Source: Gammaproteobacteria bacterium (GTDB lineage: Bacteria; Pseudomonadota; Gammaproteobacteria; Steroidobacterales; Steroidobacteraceae). From it: a DNA stretch of 64,000 nt. Location of the stretch: positions 1 to 64,000 of the forward strand of contig CANIOW010000012.1 of NCBI GenBank assembly GCA_947469285.1, given 5' to 3'. The notes beneath the pieces are model-generated. The model did no database searches. It saw nothing but the letters and a program-made list of their open reading frames with translations, and was not told where the DNA came from. Shown in pieces: positions 36,234 to 43,927 of this stretch (the stretch's first letter is position 1; the number at the start of each line of letters is the position of its first letter). Made by a program: the position numbers and the translations under genes.

Positions 36234-37376
36234 TCACTTGCCGGTACGGACGCGCGTCCAGACGCGATTGGCATCACGGCTGTAGTCTTGGCTTTCTGCT
36301 AAGTGGGCGTGAAGCTTGGCGCGCATTGCCTCGTCGGGGTAGATGCCCGGGTCATTTTTCACGGTGTCACTGACCAGCGGCAGCGAGGCACTGTTGCCAT
36401 TGGCGTAGTTCACGGTGTTAGACACGGCGGCAATAACGGCCGGCTCCATCGCATTGTTAATCCACAGGTGAGCGTTGCGTGTGTGCTTGGCGTCCGCCGG
36501 GATAGCCATCATGTCAAACCACATAATGGCGCCTTCCTTGGGCACCATGTACGCCACGTCCACGCCCTTTTTGGCCTCAGCGGCACGGTCACGGGCCTGC
36601 AGGATGTCACCTGACCAACCGAGCGACACGCAGACTTCACCATTGGCCAGATCGTTAATGTACTGCGAGGAGTGGAAGTATTTGATGTACGGACGCACCG
36701 CCATCAACACTTCAGCGGCCGCCTTCAGGTCTTCCGGTTTTTCGCTGTTCGGGTCGCGCCCGAGGTAGATAAGCACCGAGTCAATGACCTCGGAAGGGGC
36801 ATCCAGCAGGGTAATGCCGCAGCCCTTGAGCTTGGCCGCCAGCTTGGGGTCGAACACCATGGCCCAAGAATTGGCAGGCACGTCGCCCAGAGCCGCCTTC
36901 ACCTTGGCCACGTTGTAGCCCAGTCCCGTGGTACCCCACAGCCAGGGCACGGCGTACTGGTTACCCGGATCGTGCAGGGCGAGCACGCTCATGACCTGTG
37001 GGTCGAGATTCTTGAAATTGGGCAACTGGGCTTTGTCGAGCTTGGCAAACACGCCAGCCTTGATTTGACGCTCTAGAAACGAGGCAGACGGCACCACCAC
37101 GTCATAGCCGGTGCTACCGGCGAGCAGCTTGCTCTCGAGCACTTCGTTATTGTCGAAGACGTCGTAGTTCACCTTAATGCCCGTCGCTTTCTCGAAGTTC
37201 GCCTGCGTGTCGGGGGCGATGTAATCCGACCAGTTATAGACGTTCAGCACCTTCTCTTCAGGAGCAGGGGCTGCCGGTGTCGTGCTGGCGGACTTGGGCT
37301 CACCACCGCCACAAGCGGCTAGCACGAACGTGACGGCGGCAGCCAGTAACGGGCGAAAAACGGCAGGGGTCGGCAT
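36234..37376 (-). CDS. potF: Putrescine/spermidine ABC transporter, periplasmic binding lipoprotein (PotF/PotD type)
   Basis: 380 residues. A signal peptide with a lipobox (VLAACGGG) shows that it is a lipoprotein, unlike the free E. coli PotF. The mature start VLNVYNWSDYIAPDT and GYDVVVPSASFLERQ are typical of the family, with aromatic residues expected to line the polyamine pocket. GGAG precedes the ATG by 8 bases. It is the first pot gene; an 81-base gap separates it from the aminotransferase upstream and contains a sigma-54-like element. Confidence 0.93.
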   Translation of the reverse strand: MPTPAVFRPLLAAAVTFVLAACGGGEPKSASTTPAAPAPEEKVLNVYNWSDYIAPDTQANFEKATGIKVNYDVFDNNEVLESKLLAGSTGYDVVVPSASFLERQIKAGVFAKLDKAQLPNFKNLDPQVMSVLALHDPGNQYAVPWLWGTTGLGYNVAKVKAALGDVPANSWAMVFDPKLAAKLKGCGITLLDAPSEVIDSVLIYLGRDPNSEKPEDLKAAAEVLMAVRPYIKYFHSSQYINDLANGEVCVSLGWSGDILQARDRAAEAKKGVDVAYMVPKEGAIMWFDMMAIPADAKHTRNAHLWINNAMEPAVIAAVSNTVNYANGNSASLPLVSDTVKNDPGIYPDEAMRAKLHAHLAESQDYSRDANRVWTRVRTGK

Positions 37377-37429
37377 GGGGGCAACTCCGAAAGAGGAATG
37401 GGCGACCCCTCCTTTATAGCGCAGTGTCC

Positions 37430-37445
37430 GGCAACTGTGTAGCCG
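37430..37445 (-). promoter_or_regulatory. Possible sigma-54 promoter of potF
   Basis: On the minus strand CGGCTACACAGTTGCC has GG and GC separated by 10 bases, as -24/-12 elements require, and keeps the TTGC half. Two of the conserved flanking bases differ. Transcription would begin about 40 bases before the potF ATG. Confidence 0.35.
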
Positions 37446-37457
37446 AAACCGTCCGAC

Positions 37458-38876
37458 CTAGCCCGGACCCCGCCCTGCTTTGAGGTCGGCGAGGGTCAGG
37501 TCGAGGCAACGGTGAGCCTTGGCCACCAACTCGTCCACCTGCCCATGGCTGAGCATCAGGGGGGGCGAGATAATCATGGTGTCCCGCACGGCCCGCATCA
37601 CCAAACCCTCGCGGAAGCAGTGGTCCCGGCAGAGGGTACCGACGGTACCGCGCTCTGGGAAAAAGCGGCGTGAAGCCTTGTCGGCCACCAATTCGAGAGC
37701 CCCGATCATGCCAATGCCACGGGCCTCACCTACCAGTGGATGCTCTGCCAAGGTCCGCCAACGCTGCTGCAGATAGGGCCCGATGTCCTCGCGGCAACGG
37801 TCCACCAGGTGCTCATCCCGCAAGATCGCAATATTTGCCAGCGCCACCGCACAGCTCACCGGGTGACCGGAATAGGTATAGCCGTGGGCAAATTCGCCGC
37901 CGTGTTCGATCAGCACTTCCGCCACCGAATCGGCCACCATGACCGCGCCGAGCGGGAGGTAACCAGAGGTGATGGCCTTGGCGAGCGTCATGAGATCTGG
38001 CTGGAAACCGAAGTGCTCTTGCCCAAACCAACGGCCGGTCCGGCCGAATCCGCAGACCACCTCGTCGGCGATCAGCAGCACGCCGTATTCGCGGCAGATG
38101 CGCTGCACTTCGGGCCAGTAAGTGTCCGGCGGAATGATGACGCCACCAGCACCCTGGAGGGGCTCGCCGATGAAGGCGGCCACCTTTTCCGCCCCTAGCT
38201 CAAGAATCTTGCGTTCCACGGCGCGGGCCGCATGAATGCCGTAATCATCGGGCGAAAGCTCACCGCCATTCTGGTACCAGTAGGGCTGCTCGACGTGCAC
38301 AATGCCCGGAATGGGCAGGCCGCCTTGCTCGTGCATGGCGCTCATGCCACCGAGCGAAGCACCGGCCATGGTGCTGCCGTGATAAGCATTGTCACGACTG
38401 ATAATGACCTGCCGCTCCGGCTGGCCGCGCAGGTCCCAGTAACGCCGGACCATGCGGACGATCGTGTCGTTGGCCTCCGAGCCAGAACCGGTAAAGAACA
38501 CGCGATTGAACTGCGGGGGACTGAGTTCCGCCAGTACCCGCGCCAGCTCAATGGCGGGTGGGTTGGCGCTCTTGAAAAAGCTGTTGTAGTACGGCAGCTC
38601 CAGCATCTGACGATACGCAGCCTCTGCCGGTTCACGCCGACCGTAGCCAATATTGACGCACCACAAGCCGGCCATTGCATCTAGCAGCTGCCGCCCCTCC
38701 GAGTCGTACAGGTAGGCGCCCTCGGCACGCACGATAATGCGTGAACCTTCCTTGGCCAAGGCTTTGAAATCGGTGAACGGATGGAGGTAGTGTTCTGCAT
38801 CCAACTGCTGCCATTCGGCGGTGGTATGCAAACCAGCCAAGGAAGTGCCCGGCGTGGGGTAGACAGGAGCGTTCAT
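37458..38876 (-). CDS. Class III aminotransferase, putrescine/polyamine--pyruvate type
   Basis: 472 residues. The class III signature LIADEVVCGFGRTGRWFG and the PLP lysine in LMTLAKAITSGYLPLGAVMV are present, with GSGSEANDTIVRMVRRYWDL for the cofactor phosphate. It resembles SpuC-like putrescine/spermidine-pyruvate aminotransferases, which form 4-aminobutanal. It lies 12 bases after a puuA-type gene and upstream of pot, supporting this role. A second class III aminotransferase is encoded at 50.4-51.7 kb. Confidence 0.88.
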   Translation of the reverse strand: MNAPVYPTPGTSLAGLHTTAEWQQLDAEHYLHPFTDFKALAKEGSRIIVRAEGAYLYDSEGRQLLDAMAGLWCVNIGYGRREPAEAAYRQMLELPYYNSFFKSANPPAIELARVLAELSPPQFNRVFFTGSGSEANDTIVRMVRRYWDLRGQPERQVIISRDNAYHGSTMAGASLGGMSAMHEQGGLPIPGIVHVEQPYWYQNGGELSPDDYGIHAARAVERKILELGAEKVAAFIGEPLQGAGGVIIPPDTYWPEVQRICREYGVLLIADEVVCGFGRTGRWFGQEHFGFQPDLMTLAKAITSGYLPLGAVMVADSVAEVLIEHGGEFAHGYTYSGHPVSCAVALANIAILRDEHLVDRCREDIGPYLQQRWRTLAEHPLVGEARGIGMIGALELVADKASRRFFPERGTVGTLCRDHCFREGLVMRAVRDTMIISPPLMLSHGQVDELVAKAHRCLDLTLADLKAGRGPG

Positions 38877-38888
38877 GGCGGGCCTTTG

Positions 38889-40265
38889 TCAGACGTTCAA
38901 CAGGAGGTGTTCGCGTTCCCAGGCAGAAATGACCTGCAGGTAAGCGTCATATTCAGCCTCCTTAACCGCGGCATATGCCTTCACGAAGTGATCGCCGATC
39001 GCTTCGTTCAGGGGTTTGCTGTCGCGCAACAGGCTGAGCCCTTCCGCCAGCGTACGCGGCAGGCCAAAAGGCAGATCGTAGGCACTGCCAATGATGGGCT
39101 CAGTGGGTTTCAGTGCCTCCACCATGCCCAGATAGCCGCAAGCCAGCGACGCGGCAATGGCCAGGTAAGGGTTGGCATCAGCGCCGCCCAGCCGGTTTTC
39201 CACGCGACGGTTGGCCACGCTCGCCACCGGCACACGCAGACCGGCCGTGCGGTTGTCATAGCCCCATTGCACGTTAATGGGCGCGCTGTTGTAGCGAGTG
39301 ACGCGACGGTAACTATTCACGTTTGGCGCGAACAGCGGCATGGCGGCTGGCAGGTACTTTTGCAGACCGGCGATATGCGCGAAGAACAGCGGCGAAGGCG
39401 TGCCATCGGGCTGGCTAAACACGTTCTGACCGGTTTTCACGTCCAACACGCTCTGGTGGATATGCATGGCGCTGCCGGGTTCTTTCGCCATAGGCTTGGC
39501 CATGAACGTCGCGTACATCTTGTGACGTAGGGCAGCTTCACGCGCCGTGCGTTTAAACAGGAACGCCTGATCCGCCAGGCTCATCGCATTGCCGTGGAGC
39601 AGGTTGATCTCCATCTGCGCCGCACCGGCTTCATGGATGAGCGTGTCGATAGCGATGTCCTGCGCCTCACAATAAGCGTAGACATCGTCAAACAGCGGGT
39701 CGAACTCGTTGACCGCCGAGATGCTATAGCTTTGCCGACCATTTTCTGGCCGACCTGAACGGCCCACCGGCGGTTTAAGCGGGTAGTCCGGGTCTAGATT
39801 CGGTTCCACCAGAAAAAACTCCAGCTCTGGCGCCACCACCGGTTCCCACCCATGCGCGGCATACAGGTCCAACACCCGCCGCAGCACATAGCGGGGCGAC
39901 ATGGTCACCGGACGCCCGTCGCTGTAGTAACAGTCGTGGATCACCTGCGCCGTGGGCTCCGCAGCCCACGGGACCACCCGGATGGTGCTCGGATCCGCCT
40001 TGAGGACGATATCAATCTCGGAGGGGTCGATGGCACTGTCATCGGCCGGGTATTCACCCGTCACGGTTTGCAGAAAGATGGATTCCGGTAGGCGCATGCC
40101 CTCCTCTTCCACATATTTTTCTGCTGGCACCAACTTGCCTCGGGCCACACCCGCCATGTCCGGCACCACCGCCTCGACCTCACCGATCCGGTGATCGCGT
40201 AGGAAACGGCGAATAACGCTGACGGGTTCGCCGGCCACCGGCTCATGTTTTTTTCTAGTATTCAT
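38889..40265 (-). CDS. puuA: Glutamine synthetase family protein, gamma-glutamylpolyamine synthetase type (copy 1)
   Basis: 458 residues from ATG 40265, which has AAGGAG 8 bases upstream. Glutamine-synthetase beta-grasp and catalytic domains are seen: VVAPELEFFLVEP (metal Glu), EAGAAQMEINLLHGNAM, TFMAKPMAKEPGSAMHIHQS and NRRVENRLGGADANPYLA. PuuA ligates glutamate to putrescine with ATP. It sits between puuD and the aminotransferase. It differs from the true GlnA by length and context. A second homologue is at 41.2-42.6 kb, so substrate ranges may be split. Confidence 0.87.
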   Translation of the reverse strand: MNTRKKHEPVAGEPVSVIRRFLRDHRIGEVEAVVPDMAGVARGKLVPAEKYVEEEGMRLPESIFLQTVTGEYPADDSAIDPSEIDIVLKADPSTIRVVPWAAEPTAQVIHDCYYSDGRPVTMSPRYVLRRVLDLYAAHGWEPVVAPELEFFLVEPNLDPDYPLKPPVGRSGRPENGRQSYSISAVNEFDPLFDDVYAYCEAQDIAIDTLIHEAGAAQMEINLLHGNAMSLADQAFLFKRTAREAALRHKMYATFMAKPMAKEPGSAMHIHQSVLDVKTGQNVFSQPDGTPSPLFFAHIAGLQKYLPAAMPLFAPNVNSYRRVTRYNSAPINVQWGYDNRTAGLRVPVASVANRRVENRLGGADANPYLAIAASLACGYLGMVEALKPTEPIIGSAYDLPFGLPRTLAEGLSLLRDSKPLNEAIGDHFVKAYAAVKEAEYDAYLQVISAWEREHLLLNV

Positions 40266-40270
40266 CACCA

Positions 40271-41023
40271 CTACTCCTTGTGGCCCGCCGCGGCGCGGCA
40301 AGCCTCGCCAAACGCACCAAACAGTGCGCGCGAAAACGGGTTTTCCATCGCCTGCCATTCGGGGTGCCATTGCGTGCCCACCACGAACCGCTTGCCTGCC
40401 AGGGACACCCCTTCCACCAGACCATCCGGCGCGCGTGCTTCTACCCATAGCCCATCACCGAGGCGGTCTATGCCCTGCTGATGGAGGGAATTCACCATGA
40501 GCGGACTGACACCCGCTGCCCAGGTCAGAAAGCGGCCACCAGGCATCAACTGCAGCGCATGCGCAGGGCCGTACTGCACCTCCAGTGGGGCGTTGGGGTC
40601 CTCACGATGGTCCAGCAAACCTGGGACCGCTTGCACCTTCTGGTGCAGGCTGCCACCCAGCGCCACATTCAGCTCTTGAAAGCCACGGCAGACACACAGA
40701 ACCGGGACATCGCGGGCAATGGCCAGCCGCAACAGTGGCAGCGTGGTGGCATCCCGGTGTGCGTCGTGCAGCGTACCTGGCGCGCTCGGCGCACCGGCAT
40801 AATGGTGTGGCTCTACGTTGGATGGGCTGCCAGTAAACAGCAGGCCGTCGACCGAGGCGAGTATCGCCTCGAGGTCGAGTTCCTCCCCGAGCACCGGGAT
40901 AAGGAAGGGCGTAACGCCGCCAGCCTGGTGCACCGCCCTGAGGTACTTCTCACCAACACAGTGGAAGGGGTGATGACCGAGCCACCGACGGTCCGCAGGG
41001 ATGCCGACTACAGGCGCGCGCAT
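40271..41023 (-). CDS. puuD: Gamma-glutamyl-gamma-aminobutyrate hydrolase (class I glutamine amidotransferase-like)
   Basis: 250 residues from ATG 41023. The catalytic Cys is in VLCVCRGFQELNVALGG and the His in VVGTQWHPEW. PuuD frees GABA from gamma-glutamyl-GABA at the end of the Puu route. The stop lies 5 bases before the puuA copy 1 start, and the gene diverges from puuA copy 2 across 220 bases that hold a sigma-54-like promoter. Confidence 0.9.
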   Translation of the reverse strand: MRAPVVGIPADRRWLGHHPFHCVGEKYLRAVHQAGGVTPFLIPVLGEELDLEAILASVDGLLFTGSPSNVEPHHYAGAPSAPGTLHDAHRDATTLPLLRLAIARDVPVLCVCRGFQELNVALGGSLHQKVQAVPGLLDHREDPNAPLEVQYGPAHALQLMPGGRFLTWAAGVSPLMVNSLHQQGIDRLGDGLWVEARAPDGLVEGVSLAGKRFVVGTQWHPEWQAMENPFSRALFGAFGEACRAAAGHKE

Positions 41024-41057
41024 GTTTAGGATTTTGAACAGTTGCTCCGGGCCCCAA

Positions 41058-41073
41058 TGGCACCGGAACTGCT
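41058..41073 (+). promoter_or_regulatory. Sigma-54-type promoter upstream of puuA copy 2
   Basis: TGGCACCGGAACTGCT matches TGGCAC-N5-TTGCW at all conserved bases except one (C for T in TTGC), with exact GG-N10-GC spacing. It would start a transcript with a leader of about 160 bases. TGAACA sequences, similar to the end of the E. coli PuuR box, occur near 41034 and, inverted, near 41210. Confidence 0.5.
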
Positions 41074-41243
41074 TTATTAAACCACAGAAGCCGCCTTCCC
41101 GGCGTACAAACTGGCCGCAGTTTGCATTTTTGCAGCGCGAAAAAAGTAGGCTCCTGAGCGATCCGGAGGTCGAATGAGGTAACCTGTGACTCATCCCGCG
41201 TTGCAATGTTCACCAAATCTTAAACGCGCCGTTCGAGACCCCC

Positions 41244-42629
41244 ATGCCCCCCGACACCGCAGCCCCTGTGACCGAAGCCACGGACTTTCTCGCGCGGCAC
41301 CCGGCAGTGCGCGCCATTGATGTGCTGCTGACCGACACCAGCGGCGTCTTGCGCGGCAAGCGTGTCGAACGCGAGGGTCTCGCGGCCGTTTATGAGCGCG
41401 GACTGTTCCTCCCCGGCTCGATGTTTGCGTTAGACATACAAGGCGGCACCATCCAGGCCACAGGCCTCGGCTTTGATGAGGGCGACGCCGACCGCCCTTG
41501 CCTGCCCATCGTGGGCAGCCTCGTGCCCACCCCGTGGCTCGGCGAGGGGGTGGCCCAGGTTCAGGTCAGCATGTACGAGGCGGATGCCATCACGCCGTTC
41601 TATGGCGATTGCCGGCATTTACTCGCGCAGGTGCTACAGCGCTTCGAGGCGCTCGGACTCACACCCGTGGTAGCGGTAGAGCTGGAATTTTATCTGGTGG
41701 ATACCGCGCGAACAGCCGCCGGTCTAGCCCAGCCACCACGTTCACCGAAGACCGGGCGACGTGAGTACCGTACCCAGATCAATGCCATGGCGGACCTCGA
41801 TGAATGGTCGGCGTTCCTCGAGGAGGTCGATCGTGTTGCGGCCCTGCAAAACGTTCCAGCCACTGGCTCGCTGGCCGAATACGGCCCCGGCCAGATGGAA
41901 GTCAACCTACGCCACGGCAACGATGCGGTGCGCGCCTGTGATGAGGCGCTGCGTCTGAAGCGACTGATCAAAGGGCTGGCGCTAAACCACGGCGCCGAGG
42001 CCACCTTCTTGGCCAAGCCCTACGCCGACATGGCCGGCAGCGGCACGCACCTGCACGTGAGCCTACTCGACCGCCACGGGCACAACGTATTTTCCAGCGC
42101 GGCGGCTGACGGCTCACCACTGCTACATCAGGCCGTGGGCGGCTTACTAGAGACGATGGCCGATGGCATGGCGCTGTTCGCACCCAACGCCAACAGTTAC
42201 CGCCGTTTTCAGCGCGAAAGCTATGTGCCGCTGCAGCCCTCGTGGGGCGTCAACAACCGCGGCGTGGCCGTGCGTGTGCCGTACTCGGGCCCAACCGACC
42301 GGCGGGTAGAACACCGCGTGGCGGGGGCCGATGCCAACCCCTATCTGCTCATGGCCTATGTGCTGGCGGGCATCCATCACGGACTGGTGCGGCAGATCAC
42401 TCCCGGTACCCGTACCGACGGCAATGCCTACCGCGATGAACGACCCGAACTCACGCTGCCCCACCACTGGCCGGTAGCCATCGACCGCTTTGCCCGCAGC
42501 ACGTTCGTGCGTGAGGCACTGGGCGAGCGCTTCCAACGCCTCTACGCGATCACGCGTGAAGGCGAGATGGACAATTACAACGCGCAGGTACAGGCACTCG
42601 ACCACGCTTGGTATCTCCAGCCGCTTTGA
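41244..42629 (+). CDS. Glutamine synthetase family protein, gamma-glutamylpolyamine synthetase type (copy 2)
   Basis: 461 residues. It has IDVLLTDTSGVLRGKRVER at the N-terminus, VVAVELEFYLVD, GPGQMEVNLRHGND, ATFLAKPYADMAGSGTHLHV and DRRVEHRVAGADANPYLL, the landmarks of glutamine synthetase-like ligases. It is followed after 10 bases by a puuB-type oxidase, the next step of the gamma-glutamylputrescine route. It is not a close duplicate of copy 1, which suggests different amines, as in Pseudomonas strains with several PuuA-like ligases. Confidence 0.86.
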   Translation: MPPDTAAPVTEATDFLARHPAVRAIDVLLTDTSGVLRGKRVEREGLAAVYERGLFLPGSMFALDIQGGTIQATGLGFDEGDADRPCLPIVGSLVPTPWLGEGVAQVQVSMYEADAITPFYGDCRHLLAQVLQRFEALGLTPVVAVELEFYLVDTARTAAGLAQPPRSPKTGRREYRTQINAMADLDEWSAFLEEVDRVAALQNVPATGSLAEYGPGQMEVNLRHGNDAVRACDEALRLKRLIKGLALNHGAEATFLAKPYADMAGSGTHLHVSLLDRHGHNVFSSAAADGSPLLHQAVGGLLETMADGMALFAPNANSYRRFQRESYVPLQPSWGVNNRGVAVRVPYSGPTDRRVEHRVAGADANPYLLMAYVLAGIHHGLVRQITPGTRTDGNAYRDERPELTLPHHWPVAIDRFARSTFVREALGERFQRLYAITREGEMDNYNAQVQALDHAWYLQPL

Positions 42630-42639
42630 GCCCACCCGC

Positions 42640-43920
42640 ATGCTCAGCTTCAACCAGCCCACCGACTCTTGGTATCACGTCTCCGCCGGGCCGGGCGTAG
42701 CACGACCTGCCCTTGATGGCGATCTAAGTTGCGACGTGGCCGTGGTCGGCGGCGGACTCACCGGGTGTTCCACCGCACTGCATCTGGCGCAGCGTGGTTA
42801 TCGCGTGGTGCTCCTGGAAGGCGCCACCGTCGGCTACGGCGCCTCGGGCCGCAGTGGTGCACAGCTGTTGCCGGGTTTCGCGAGCGGTCAGGGAGTGCTG
42901 CGCGCCGCTCTCGGCGCAGCAGGCGCGCGCGCGGCCTTCAACCTGAGCATCGAAGGCATGGCACTGTCACAGCGGCTGATCCGCGACCATGCCATCGAGT
43001 GCGACTACCGTGTCGGTCAGGCACACGTGGCGGTCAAACCCCGCCAGGCCCTAGAACTGCTGGCGATGCAACGTGAATTGGAAGCCCTAGACTACCCGCA
43101 TACGCGGCTGCTGGAACAGGAAGAGCTCGGGCAGCTGCTGGCCACCACGCGTTACCGTCGCGGCCTGTTCGACAGCCACAGTGCGCACTTGCATCCGCTG
43201 AAATATGTGCGGGGCCTGGCCGCCGCGGCCGAGCGCGCAGGTGCGCGCATTTTCGAGCACACCCCGGCGCTCCAGTTACAGCATGGCGAGCCTGCACGAC
43301 TGGTCACCGCTACCGGCACGGTCACCGCAAGACACGTCGCGCTGTGCGGCAATGCGTATCTGCAGGGGCTGGCGCCCACACTGCGCGCCCGCATCATGCC
43401 GGTGAGCACCTACATCATCGCCACCGAGCCACTCGGCGAAGCCCGCGCCGCCACGCTTATCCGTAACGACATGGCGGTGACCGACCTCAACTTCGTGCTC
43501 GACTACTACCGACGCTCTGCAGACCACCGACTGCTGTTCGGGGGTCGGGTGTCATACTCGGGCTATGACCCACTCGGGACCACACGCGCCACCCGTGCGC
43601 GCATGCTCGCGGTCTACCCACAACTGGCCGACGTGCGCATCGACCACGCCTGGGGCGGGTATGTCGACATTTCCATGAACCGCGCCCCCGATTTCAACCG
43701 TCTGGCGCCGAACATCTATTACGCCCAAGGGTTTTCAGGCCACGGCATGATCTTGACCGTGATGGCCGGCCAGTTGATGGCCGAGGCGATCGCCGGTCAG
43801 GCGGAGCGCTTCGACGTGTTCACCCGGTTGCGGCACCGGCCGTTCCCCGGCGGCGCCTTACTGCGCCGTCCGGCCCTGGTGCTGGGCATGCTCTGGTACC
43901 GCCTGCGCGACCTGCTCTGA
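42640..43920 (+). CDS. puuB: FAD-dependent gamma-glutamylputrescine oxidase
   Basis: 426 residues, the same length as E. coli PuuB, from ATG 42640. The start FNQPTDSWYHVSAGPG is typical of PuuB, then the dinucleotide fold CDVAVVGGGLTGCSTALHLA, and the C-terminal FAD-contact GFSGHGMILTVMAGQLMAEA. The enzyme oxidises gamma-glutamylputrescine to the aldehyde with H2O2. The aldehyde dehydrogenase PuuC expected next is not in the window. Confidence 0.9.
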   Translation: MLSFNQPTDSWYHVSAGPGVARPALDGDLSCDVAVVGGGLTGCSTALHLAQRGYRVVLLEGATVGYGASGRSGAQLLPGFASGQGVLRAALGAAGARAAFNLSIEGMALSQRLIRDHAIECDYRVGQAHVAVKPRQALELLAMQRELEALDYPHTRLLEQEELGQLLATTRYRRGLFDSHSAHLHPLKYVRGLAAAAERAGARIFEHTPALQLQHGEPARLVTATGTVTARHVALCGNAYLQGLAPTLRARIMPVSTYIIATEPLGEARAATLIRNDMAVTDLNFVLDYYRRSADHRLLFGGRVSYSGYDPLGTTRATRARMLAVYPQLADVRIDHAWGGYVDISMNRAPDFNRLAPNIYYAQGFSGHGMILTVMAGQLMAEAIAGQAERFDVFTRLRHRPFPGGALLRRPALVLGMLWYRLRDLL

Positions 43921-43927
43921 GGCACGC

